Source: Ruthenibacterium lactatiformans (lineage in GTDB: Bacteria; Bacillota; Clostridia; Oscillospirales; Ruminococcaceae). From it: a stretch of DNA of 64,000 nt. The DNA lies in NCBI RefSeq assembly GCF_000949455.1, contig NZ_JXXK01000004.1:107804-171803 (forward strand), in the 5' to 3' direction. Under the pieces are notes generated by a model. That model saw nothing but the letters and a program-made list of their open reading frames with translations. It had not been told where the DNA came from and ran no database searches. Made by a program: the position numbers and the translations under genes. Every line of letters begins with the position of its first letter. The stretch's first letter is position 1. Positions 17,522-25,092 of the stretch are shown one piece after another.

Positions 17522-17557
17522 TTTTTCAGGGATTTTTAAGGTTGCATCCATTATAAT
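17522..17557 (+). promoter_or_regulatory. Activated promoter of the response-regulator/kinase operon with tandem repeat
   Basis: TATAAT (17552-17557) is preceded, after exactly 10 nt, by TTTTTCAGGGATTTTTAAGG (17522-17541), a near copy of the repeat at the opposite promoter. TTG follows the repeat at both. Autoregulation by the response regulator encoded at 17589 is inferred. Confidence 0.7.
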
Positions 17558-17588
17558 GGTTTTATTGCGGAACAGGAGGGACAAAAAC

Positions 17589-18275
17589 ATGCGGATACTG
17601 CTTGTGGAAGACGACGAAGCCCTGTGCGCGGCCGTGGCGCCGCTGTTGGAGCGGGAGGGCTACCGTGTGGACGTATGCCGAGACGGCGACGATGCGCTGT
17701 ACTACATGCGCCAACGGATGTTCGGGCTGTGCATTCTGGACAGGATGCTGCCCGGACGGGATGGGCTTTCGGTGCTGCGCGCAGCGCGGGCCGAGGGCCT
17801 GGACACGCCGGTGCTGATGACGACGGCGCTGGGCCTTGTGGGCGACCGAGTGGACGGTCTGGACGCGGGCGCAGACGATTATCTGGTAAAGCCTTTCGAC
17901 GTACGCGAGCTGCTGGCCCGGGTACGCGCACTGGCCCGCCGCCCCGCTCCTGTGGCGGTCTCCGGCCGTCCCTGCTGCGGGGATCTTACTCTGGACATGG
18001 GCACACTGGTGCTGACCGGAGACAAAGAGCAATGCACGCTCTCGAAAAAAGAGGCGGAGCTGCTGGCCGCACTGATGGAAAACGCCGGACAAACATTGTC
18101 CCGCAGTTTTTTATTCGGCCGTGTCTGGGGGCCGGGCGCCGACGTAGAGGAAGCCAGCCTGGACAGCTATGTACACTTTATCCGCCGCAGGCTGCGTGCC
18201 GTGAGCAGCCGGGTGACAGTGGACACTGTGCGCGGCGTGGGCTACCGGCTGCTGGATGGAGGAACGGGCGCATGA
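17589..18275 (+). CDS. OmpR-family response regulator
   Basis: The 228-residue protein has a receiver domain (acidic pair EDD at 7-9, phospho-acceptor Asp51 in CILDRMLPG, and LVKPF for the conserved Lys). A C-terminal winged helix follows (LSKKEAELLAALMENAGQTLSR, then RVTVDTVRGVGYRLL). It binds DNA as a dimer at tandem repeats when phosphorylated. The ATG at 17589 has CAGGAGGG upstream; the frame extends 33 nt further without a site. It overlaps the kinase gene by 4 nt. The tandem repeats at 17475-17541 are its probable targets. Confidence 0.95.
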   Translation: MRILLVEDDEALCAAVAPLLEREGYRVDVCRDGDDALYYMRQRMFGLCILDRMLPGRDGLSVLRAARAEGLDTPVLMTTALGLVGDRVDGLDAGADDYLVKPFDVRELLARVRALARRPAPVAVSGRPCCGDLTLDMGTLVLTGDKEQCTLSKKEAELLAALMENAGQTLSRSFLFGRVWGPGADVEEASLDSYVHFIRRRLRAVSSRVTVDTVRGVGYRLLDGGTGA

Positions 18276-19639
18276 AACGCCGTGCCGCACAGCCTCCCCG
18301 CGGCCCGTACACCACGCCGCTGCGCCAGCTGCGCCGCCGCCTGACATTTGTTTTCACCGTGCTGACGGGCACAGTTCTCACGGTATTCCTGGCCATCACC
18401 CTGGGGTTGGCACAAAAGCAGACGCAGCTCTCGGCACAGAGCATGTTCGACGCCAGCGTGGACACCCTGATCGTCACGCTGCAGACGGGCAGCGTCTCCG
18501 ACACGGCTCTTGCCCAGACGGAGGCCGCGGATGGACTGCTCATTTTCATCACGGACAACGGTACCCCGCTGTTTTTCAGCGGCGGCTGGGCGCCCGCTAC
18601 CCCGCGCGGGACCTTGCTGGAGCGTGCGGCGGAGGCAGGGCTTGCAGAGGGTGTGAATATGGATGCCGCGCCGCGTTCGTCTGTGTATGCCTCCCGCGTC
18701 ACCGTCACAGTGGAGGGCAACGCAGGCGAACATTATACCGCCGCCGTATGCTCCGTCCCCGGACAGCGCGGCTGGTACGGCCTTGCCGTGCTGCGGGACG
18801 ACGGGCCTCTGCGCCGGACGCTGACGCGCCAGGCCCTGCTGTATGCGGCGCTGCTGTCGGGCGGGCTGGCACTTCTGGGCGCGGTCAACTGGTTTTTGGC
18901 GGGGCGGGCGCTGCGTCCCACCGCCGAAGCACTGCAAAAACAGCGGGAATTCGTGGCCGCCGCCGGACACGAGCTGCGCGGCCCGCTGGCCGTCGTCAAG
19001 ACGAGCCTGTCGGCCATGCAGGCCAGCCCGGCGGACACGTCGCAGTACCTGGCGGCCATCGGCAGCGAGGCCGACCGCATGGCCCGCCTGGTGGACGATC
19101 TTCTCCTGCTTGCAGGCAGCGACGCGGGCACCTGGCGGATGCGTATGGAACCTGTGGATGCCGATGCGCTGGTGATCGGCGCGCATGAACAGTTTGCGCC
19201 TTTGGTAAAAGCGCGCGGCCTGCGCCTTGCGCTGGATCTGCCCGAGGAAACACTGCCGCCCCTGTGGGGCGACGCCGGACGGCTGCGCCAGCTGCTGCTG
19301 GTCTTCATCAGCAACGCCTGCGCCTACGCGCCCGCCGGCAGCGACGTCACGCTGCGCGCCCGCGCGGAAAAAGGCTGGGTACTGCTTTCGGTGGAGGACC
19401 ACGGCCCCGGCGTGCCGGATGCGGAAAAGGCACATGTGTTCGAGCGCTTTTACCGCGCCGACAAAAGCCGCACGGGCAAGGAGCACTATGGGCTGGGTCT
19501 CTCTGTGGCACAGGAACTGGCCGCGCTGCACGGCGGAGATATCCTTCTTACAGACACACCCGGCGGAGGCGCCACATTCACGCTGCGTCTGCCTGTCCGC
19601 GCCCGAAAAGCACAGCGCACGCATACAGGCCCCGCATGA
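18272..19639 (+). CDS. Sensor histidine kinase (partner of the OmpR-type regulator)
   Basis: The 455-residue kinase has two membrane helices (about 24-46 and 187-210) enclosing a sensor domain of about 140 residues. There is no recognisable HAMP domain. The H-box is AAAGHELRGPLAVVKTSL with His233, the N-box FISNACAYAP, G1 DHGPGVPD, F-box FERFYRADKS and G2 GLGLSVAQELA. It should phosphorylate the regulator at 17589. The divergent lipoprotein operon is the probable target. What it senses is unknown; the neighbouring adaptor/FtsX-like pair or the two-part lipoprotein could feed the signal. Confidence 0.95.
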   Translation: MKRRAAQPPRGPYTTPLRQLRRRLTFVFTVLTGTVLTVFLAITLGLAQKQTQLSAQSMFDASVDTLIVTLQTGSVSDTALAQTEAADGLLIFITDNGTPLFFSGGWAPATPRGTLLERAAEAGLAEGVNMDAAPRSSVYASRVTVTVEGNAGEHYTAAVCSVPGQRGWYGLAVLRDDGPLRRTLTRQALLYAALLSGGLALLGAVNWFLAGRALRPTAEALQKQREFVAAAGHELRGPLAVVKTSLSAMQASPADTSQYLAAIGSEADRMARLVDDLLLLAGSDAGTWRMRMEPVDADALVIGAHEQFAPLVKARGLRLALDLPEETLPPLWGDAGRLRQLLLVFISNACAYAPAGSDVTLRARAEKGWVLLSVEDHGPGVPDAEKAHVFERFYRADKSRTGKEHYGLGLSVAQELAALHGGDILLTDTPGGGATFTLRLPVRARKAQRTHTGPA

Positions 19640-19651
19640 AACCGCAAAATG

Positions 19652-19687
19652 CCCCCGGCGTCCGGTTCTTTTCCGGGCTGCCGGGGG
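19652..19687. terminator. Probable terminator after the kinase
   Basis: Outer CCCCCGG/CCGGGGG arms with an inner CCGG pair form a long hairpin between convergent genes. The T-run is poor, so termination efficiency is uncertain. Confidence 0.45.
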
Positions 19688-19715
19688 TATTCTGCAGCCT
19701 GCATGCCATGCGCTT

Positions 19716-21068
19716 TTACAGGTTCTCCCCGTTGGCGCGCACGGTTTCGGCATACCAGGCAGCGCTGTCCTTCGGGATGCGCGCACCCGTAACATAGTCG
19801 ATATAAACAAGCCCGAAGCGCTCGCGATAGCCCTCGCTCCACTCAAAATTGTCAGTGAGCGCCCAGTGGAAATAGCCCCGCACATCCGCACCTCCCTCCG
19901 CCGCCGCACGCAGCGCCAGCAGATAACGGTGCAGGAAATCAATGCGGTCGGGATCATGGACACAGCCGTCCAGAAAGATGCGGTCGTTGCAGCTCTGCCC
20001 GTTTTCGGTGATGTAAATCGGCCGGCCGTACCTCTGCCAGAGAAAACGCACGCCCCAGTTCATCACCAGCGGCGTAACGGGCCATTTCAGCGCTGTCACA
20101 GCACAGCCGCGCGGGCGCGGCACATAAACCGGCCGCTTTCCCGTCCCTGCACATACCGCGTGGCCATTGTAGATGTTCAAGCCGATAAAATCCGGCCGTA
20201 TGTGGATGACCGCCAGGTCTTCCGCCGGGAGCGCCGCCGTCATACGCCGCAGGCCGGGCCCGCAGTTTTCCGGATAATGTCCGAAACAGACAGGGTCCAG
20301 CACCATCTGATAGGTAAATGCCCAGTCGCTGTCCGGCGTGGCGAAGGTAGCGCTGCAGGCAGCCTCCACATCGGCGGGGCTGTCCGTGCCGGGCCAGCAC
20401 AGCCGCCCTGTCGCGGCGATGCCGACGCGCACGCCGGGGCAGGTCTCCCGAATGGCGGCGGCGGCAAGGCCGTGAGCCAAAAGCTGATGGTGCAGCACCA
20501 GAAGCTGGCGCGCCTCGGGCAGACGCAGGCCAGGGGCATGCACGCCCGTACCGTGGCCCAGCTTTACAGTACACTCCGGCTCGTTGAGCGTAATGTAATT
20601 CTCTGCAAGGCCGCTGAAACGGCGCGCCGCCTCGGCGGCATAGCGGGCAAAAGCACGGGCGGTCTCTCGGCTGCGCCAGCCGCCCGCATCTTCCAGCGCC
20701 TGGGGCAGTTCCCAGTGGTACAGTGTGACATAAGGCTCCAGGCCCGCAGCGCGGCAGGCCTGGAGCATGCGCAGATAAAACGCAAACCCTTCCCCGTTCC
20801 AGCGGCCGTCGCCGTAAGGGTCCACCCGCGCCCAGCTCACGCTGAAACGGTAAGCACCGAGGCCCATCTGCGCCGCGCAGGCAATGTCCTCCTCATATCT
20901 GCGGTACGCGTCCGTGGCGGCGGAACCGTCAAACCCGTCTGCAACGGCGCCGGGGCGGCGGCAGAATACGTCCCAAATGGATTCCCCGCCGCCGTCGGCC
21001 CGCGAGCTGCCCTCGGTCTGGTAAGCGCTGGAGGCCGCGCCCCATACAAAATCTTTTGCAAACGCCAT
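19716..21068 (-). CDS. Glycoside hydrolase family 1 beta-glucosidase
   Basis: The 450-residue protein is a complete GH1 enzyme: N-terminal FVWGAASSAYQTEG, acid/base Glu163 in ITLNEPE, nucleophile Glu355 in YITENGQSC, and the aglycone/sugar site WSEGYRERFGLVYIDY. GH1 enzymes cleave beta-glucosides (or phospho-beta-glucosides) in the cytoplasm with retention. The substrate is probably a non-phosphorylated beta-glucoside, since uptake here is by an ABC importer and no PTS is present. It is the second gene of the GH94-GH1 operon (13-nt gap) under LacI-type control. Confidence 0.93.
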   Translation of the reverse strand: MAFAKDFVWGAASSAYQTEGSSRADGGGESIWDVFCRRPGAVADGFDGSAATDAYRRYEEDIACAAQMGLGAYRFSVSWARVDPYGDGRWNGEGFAFYLRMLQACRAAGLEPYVTLYHWELPQALEDAGGWRSRETARAFARYAAEAARRFSGLAENYITLNEPECTVKLGHGTGVHAPGLRLPEARQLLVLHHQLLAHGLAAAAIRETCPGVRVGIAATGRLCWPGTDSPADVEAACSATFATPDSDWAFTYQMVLDPVCFGHYPENCGPGLRRMTAALPAEDLAVIHIRPDFIGLNIYNGHAVCAGTGKRPVYVPRPRGCAVTALKWPVTPLVMNWGVRFLWQRYGRPIYITENGQSCNDRIFLDGCVHDPDRIDFLHRYLLALRAAAEGGADVRGYFHWALTDNFEWSEGYRERFGLVYIDYVTGARIPKDSAAWYAETVRANGENL

Positions 21069-21081
21069 ATGTCCCCTCCGT

Positions 21082-23517
21082 TCAGCCCATCGTCACCTTT
21101 ACATGTACTGTCGTTCCGGCGGGCGCGGCGGGCAGAATGCCGTCCACGCAGGGCGCGCCGTCCGCCGTGATGCATTTTACCCCTTTTTCCACCCCTGCCG
21201 CGTTGTCCACTGCGATCTCGTACACCGCGCCTCTGTAGGTGCGCGTGACGGTGAAACCGGGCATCGCGGCGGGAATGCACGGGGCGATCCGCAGGCCGTC
21301 CAACGTGGGCTGGATCCCCAGGATATACTGGCTGATGTTGACGAATGTCCATGCGGCCGTACCCGTCAGCCAGCTGTTTTTCGCCTCGCCGAAGGCGGCC
21401 GCGTCCCTCCCGGCGATCATCTGGCTGTACACATAGGGCTCGGTGCGGTGGATCTCGCTGATTTCCTCAAGATAGGCCGGACAGGTGCGGCGGTATACCT
21501 CAAAGGCGCGGCCGCCGCGCCCCGCCGCACATTCAGCGCAGCTGATCCATGGGTTGTTGTGGCAGAAAATACCCGCGTTCTCCTTATACCCCGGCGGATA
21601 GCTGCTGATCTCCCCCAGTTCCAGATGATACTGCGTGTATGCGGGCTGCAGCAGCAGGATGCCGTACTCTGTGTCCAGATGCCGCCTTACGCTCTCCAGC
21701 GCCTGAAGCGCGCGGCCGTCGGAAAGGCCCACGCCCGCCATCACGCACATGCCCTGGGGTTCAATGTAAATTTTGCCCTCCGCGCATTCGGCGCTTCCCA
21801 CCGGCCGGCCGTTTGCGTCATAGGCGCGGCGGAACCAGGCGCCATCCCAGCCCGGGCCGAGGATGGCCGCTGTCATTTCGTCCACCTGTGCGCGCACGGC
21901 CCGCGCTTCCTGCGAAAGGCCTTCCCACGCACAAATGTCCGCGTATTCCCCACCGTATTTTACAAACATCCCCGCAATGAACACGCTCTCCGCCACAGGG
22001 CCTTCGCTGGGGCCGGTGGTCTGGAAGCTCTCGCCCGGTTCGCTGGAAAAGCAGTTCAGATTCAGGCAGTCGTTCCAGTCGGCCCGGCCGATGAGCGGCA
22101 GTCCATGAGGGCCTTTGTGCGAAGCGGTAAAGCCCAGGCTGCGGCGCAGATGCTCCATCAGCGGCGCCGTGTCTTCCTCCCGGCAGTCAAAGGGCACCTC
22201 CTCGTACAGGATGGAACGGTCGCCTGTTTCCCGCAGGTATGCGCTCACACAGGCGATGAGCCACAGGGGGTCGTCGTTGAAGCCGCTCCCCACGTCCAAA
22301 TTGCCCTTTTTCGTCAGCGGCTGATACTGGTGATAGGAGCTGCCGTCCGCGAACTGGGTGGCGGCGATGTCCAGAATGCGCTGCCGCGCCCGGCCCGGCA
22401 CCAGATGCACGAAGCCCAGCAGGTCCTGGCAGGAATCCCGAAAGCCCATGCCCCGGCCGGTGCCGCTTTCATAATAGCTGGCGCTGCGGCTCATATTGAA
22501 CGTCACCATGCACTGGTACTGGTGCCAGATATTGACCATACGGTCCAGCTTTTCGTCGCCGGAGCGCAGCGAAAAGCGCGCCAGCAGCCCATTCCAGTAC
22601 GCGGCCAGCGCGGCCAGCGCGGCGTCAACCTGCGTGTCCGCAGCATAGCGGGCCAGCATGGCGCGGGCGCGGCTTTTTTCCACCACGCCGGGCGCGGCCC
22701 ATTTTTCCCGGGGCGGGTTTTCAACATATCCCAATACAAAAATAAAGCTGCGGCGTTCGCCCGGGGCCAGCGTCACGTTCAGCTGATGCACGCCCACAGG
22801 CGCCCAGCCGTGGGCGATGCTGCCCGTACACGTGCCCCGTTCCACCGCCAGCGGCCCGGCCGGGCCGCGGTACGGCCCCAGAAACGCATCCCGGCTCGTG
22901 TCGAAACCGTCGGGCGTCCGGTTCACGCCGAACACGGCATAGTGGCTGCGGCGCTCGCGGTATTCCGTTTTATGATAGATGGCGCCGCCCTCCACCTCCA
23001 CCTCGCCGGTGCTGTAGTTGCGCTGGAAGTTGGTGGAATCATCCACTGCGTTCCACAGGCAGAACTCCACATAGCTGAACAGCTGCAGCGCGCGGGGCTC
23101 TGCCCCGGCGTTGTGCAGCGTCAGGCGTATCACTTCACATGCGTCGCCCAGCGGAACGAACATTTCCTGCTTTGCCTCTATGCCGTTTTTCGCACCCTCG
23201 ATGACCGTATAGCCCAGCCCGTGGCGGCAGCGATAGGAATCCAGTTCCGTGCGCACGGGCTGCCAGCCCGGGTTCCATACGCAGGCGCCGTCGCGGATAT
23301 AAAACCGGTGGCCCTCGCCGTCCGCCGGGGCGCTGTTGTAGCGGTAGCGCGTCAGACGCAGCAGCTTTGCGTCACGGTAAAAGCTGTAGCCGCCCGCCGT
23401 ATTGGAAACAAGGCTGAAAAAATCCTCGCTGCCCAGATAATTGATCCACGGCAGCGGTGTGCGCGGTGTGGTGATCACATATTCCCGGTTCTCGTCGTCA
23501 AAGTATCCATAGCGCAT
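21082..23517 (-). CDS. GH94 glycoside phosphorylase, probably cellobiose phosphorylase
   Basis: The 811-residue length and order fit GH94. An N-terminal beta-sandwich (YGYFDDENREYVITTPRTPLPW within the limit of two blocks) is followed by an (alpha/alpha)6 barrel with GRGMGFRDSCQDLLGF, and the motif GRADWND (477-483) that carries the general acid Asp. Such enzymes split cellobiose or a close beta-glucoside with phosphate to glucose 1-phosphate plus glucose, saving ATP. The cytosolic location is indicated by the lack of a signal peptide. Operon with GH1 and the divergent LacI/ABC genes supports cellobiose. Other GH94 specificities (laminaribiose, cellodextrin) cannot be excluded. Confidence 0.9.
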   Translation of the reverse strand: MRYGYFDDENREYVITTPRTPLPWINYLGSEDFFSLVSNTAGGYSFYRDAKLLRLTRYRYNSAPADGEGHRFYIRDGACVWNPGWQPVRTELDSYRCRHGLGYTVIEGAKNGIEAKQEMFVPLGDACEVIRLTLHNAGAEPRALQLFSYVEFCLWNAVDDSTNFQRNYSTGEVEVEGGAIYHKTEYRERRSHYAVFGVNRTPDGFDTSRDAFLGPYRGPAGPLAVERGTCTGSIAHGWAPVGVHQLNVTLAPGERRSFIFVLGYVENPPREKWAAPGVVEKSRARAMLARYAADTQVDAALAALAAYWNGLLARFSLRSGDEKLDRMVNIWHQYQCMVTFNMSRSASYYESGTGRGMGFRDSCQDLLGFVHLVPGRARQRILDIAATQFADGSSYHQYQPLTKKGNLDVGSGFNDDPLWLIACVSAYLRETGDRSILYEEVPFDCREEDTAPLMEHLRRSLGFTASHKGPHGLPLIGRADWNDCLNLNCFSSEPGESFQTTGPSEGPVAESVFIAGMFVKYGGEYADICAWEGLSQEARAVRAQVDEMTAAILGPGWDGAWFRRAYDANGRPVGSAECAEGKIYIEPQGMCVMAGVGLSDGRALQALESVRRHLDTEYGILLLQPAYTQYHLELGEISSYPPGYKENAGIFCHNNPWISCAECAAGRGGRAFEVYRRTCPAYLEEISEIHRTEPYVYSQMIAGRDAAAFGEAKNSWLTGTAAWTFVNISQYILGIQPTLDGLRIAPCIPAAMPGFTVTRTYRGAVYEIAVDNAAGVEKGVKCITADGAPCVDGILPAAPAGTTVHVKVTMG

Positions 23518-23588
23518 AAGGTATTCTCCTCACACCCGTGCCCTGCGGCGCGGGCTACTCGATTTTGGGGAGCATGCTGCGGCCCCGT

Positions 23589-23606
23589 TTGCGAAAACGA
23601 TTAAGT
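23589..23606. promoter_or_regulatory. LacI-type operator copy 1
   Basis: TTGCGAAAACGATTAAGT, identical over 18 bp to the copy at 23912-23929. It lies between the GH94 -10 box (TATGAT, 23636-23641, minus) and its start codon, a roadblock position. Confidence 0.7.
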
Positions 23607-23635
23607 CCGCATACATTCAAGCGCTCTGTATTTTT

Positions 23636-23641
23636 ATCATA
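23636..23641 (-). promoter_or_regulatory. -10 box of the GH94-GH1 operon
   Basis: TATGAT on the minus strand with a weak TTGCTT about 16 bp upstream. The 507-bp interval between GH94 and the LacI gene otherwise holds only regulatory sequence. Confidence 0.5.
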
Positions 23642-23911
23642 CTGCCATTTCAAAAAAAAGCAAGCCTTTTTTGCTGATAAGTGCTGTAAAGTACGGATCT
23701 CGCTTGTTTCTTAGTCTTTTTTCCATTTAGATAAAGGTATAGAACAAGAGCGAAAATGTTTTCGTATCATTGGCGAAAATAAAAGGTATATTTTCGGATA
23801 GAATCGCCAAATACTCTTTGTCGAAATTGGAAAAGGCTCCAAACTTCGTGATTTCGCTTAAAAATCGCTTGATTTCTGTTGAAATTAAAGCGAGATTGCG
23901 GTATATTGAAG

Positions 23912-23929
23912 TTGCGAAAACGATTAAGT
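23912..23929. promoter_or_regulatory. LacI-type operator copy 2
   Basis: TTGCGAAAACGATTAAGT, exact repeat of 23589-23606, 8 bp upstream of the LacI gene -35 box. Two identical sites 323 bp apart could support looping. Confidence 0.7.
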
Positions 23930-23937
23930 ATCCGGTT

Positions 23938-23966
23938 TTGCCAAACAAGCCGCCTTTCGGTATAAT
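23938..23966 (+). promoter_or_regulatory. Sigma-A promoter of the LacI gene with third operator-like core
   Basis: TTGCCA (23938-23943), 17 bp, TATAAT (23961-23966). GAAAACGATT, the core of the two operators, recurs at 23975-23984 at the transcription start, which predicts autorepression. Confidence 0.75.
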
Positions 23967-24024
23967 AGATGCCAGAAAACGATTTCGATTTAGCAGAGCA
24001 AAACTGCGGGAAAGGCGGACCGTT

Positions 24025-25032
24025 ATGATTTCGATTCGGGATATTGCAAAGGAATGCGGCGTGTCCGTGGCGACAGTGAGCAAAGCGCTCAACGGCCACC
24101 ATGACATCAGCGCTCAAACGCGGGAGACCGTATGCCGCAAAGCGGCCGAAATGGGCTACCAGCCCAATTCCGCGGCCCGTGCGCTCAAGACGAACCGTAC
24201 ATACAATCTGGGCGTTCTGTACGAGGACCCGCAGCACAGCGGCCTGGGGCACGAATATTTTTCGCGCATTCTGGAGAGCTTCCGCGCGCAGGCCGAGGCC
24301 TGCGGCTACGATGTCACCTTCATCAACCGCAATGTCGGCAAGCGGCGCTCGTCTTACCTGGAGCACTGCCGCTACCGCGGCGTGGACGGCGTATGTGTGG
24401 TATGCGTGAACTTTCTGGACCCGCAGGTGCTGGAACTGGTGCAGAGCGAGCTGCCCGTCGTGACAGTGGACCACATGTTCAACAACCGTACTTCCATCGT
24501 TTCGGACAACGTCAAGGGCGTTCAAACGCTGGTGAACCATGTGTTCGGTATGGGGCACAGGAACATTGCCTTCATCCACGGCGAACGCACGGCCGTCACC
24601 GAAAGCCGCTGCGCCAGCTTTTACAAGACCTGCTACGACCTGGGGCTGCAGGTGCCCGACGCCTATGTACGCGAAGGCGCTTACCACGACTGCGACAGCT
24701 GCGAACGCATCACCGCCGAGCTGCTGGCGCTGCCGCAGCGGCCCACATGCATCTTTTTCACCGATGACGTGTCGGCTCTGGGCGGCCTCGCCGCCATCGC
24801 CCGGGCGGGCCTCCGCGTGCCGGAAGACATCTCCGCCGTCGGTTATGACGGCATCCCTCTCGCCAAAATGATGATCCCCAGCCTGACGACTTACCACCAG
24901 GACACCCAGGCCATCGGCTACTGGGCGGCGGACCGTCTCGTCAGCCTGATCGAGCACCCCAAAACCACCCTGCCGGAAAGCATCCTCATCCCCGGCAGCC
25001 TGTTGGAAGGAGCATCGGTCAGGCGCATCTGA
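24025..25032 (+). CDS. LacI-family transcriptional regulator of the beta-glucoside locus
   Basis: The 335-residue protein starts ISIRDIAKECGVSVATVSKALNG, the LacI helix-turn-helix, followed by the hinge helix (NSAARALKT) and a periplasmic-binding-like effector domain, with the typical VPEDISAVGYDGIP and LTTYHQDTQAIGYWAADRL. It should repress the divergent GH94-GH1 operon, itself and the following importer until a sugar binds. The ATG at 24025 is chosen because the domain begins there; the frame upstream (to 23770) runs through the promoter and operators. Identical operator copies flank its promoter. Confidence 0.95.
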   Translation: MISIRDIAKECGVSVATVSKALNGHHDISAQTRETVCRKAAEMGYQPNSAARALKTNRTYNLGVLYEDPQHSGLGHEYFSRILESFRAQAEACGYDVTFINRNVGKRRSSYLEHCRYRGVDGVCVVCVNFLDPQVLELVQSELPVVTVDHMFNNRTSIVSDNVKGVQTLVNHVFGMGHRNIAFIHGERTAVTESRCASFYKTCYDLGLQVPDAYVREGAYHDCDSCERITAELLALPQRPTCIFFTDDVSALGGLAAIARAGLRVPEDISAVGYDGIPLAKMMIPSLTTYHQDTQAIGYWAADRLVSLIEHPKTTLPESILIPGSLLEGASVRRI

Positions 25033-25044
25033 TTTTGTGATCGC

Positions 25045-25060
25045 GCGGCCAAACGGCCGC
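25045..25060 (+). other. Short hairpin between LacI and lipoprotein genes
   Basis: GCGGCC-AAAC-GGCCGC without a T-run, in the 60-nt gap. It may modulate read-through from the LacI transcript into the importer genes; no separate promoter is seen. Confidence 0.4.
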
Positions 25061-25092
25061 CTGACCGAACTTTACAAGGAGGAAAACAATCT

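Noticed and set aside
21103..23604. 833-codon plus-strand frame opposite the GH94 gene
   Set aside because: Antisense to a fully recognisable phosphorylase; the translation has no domain pattern.
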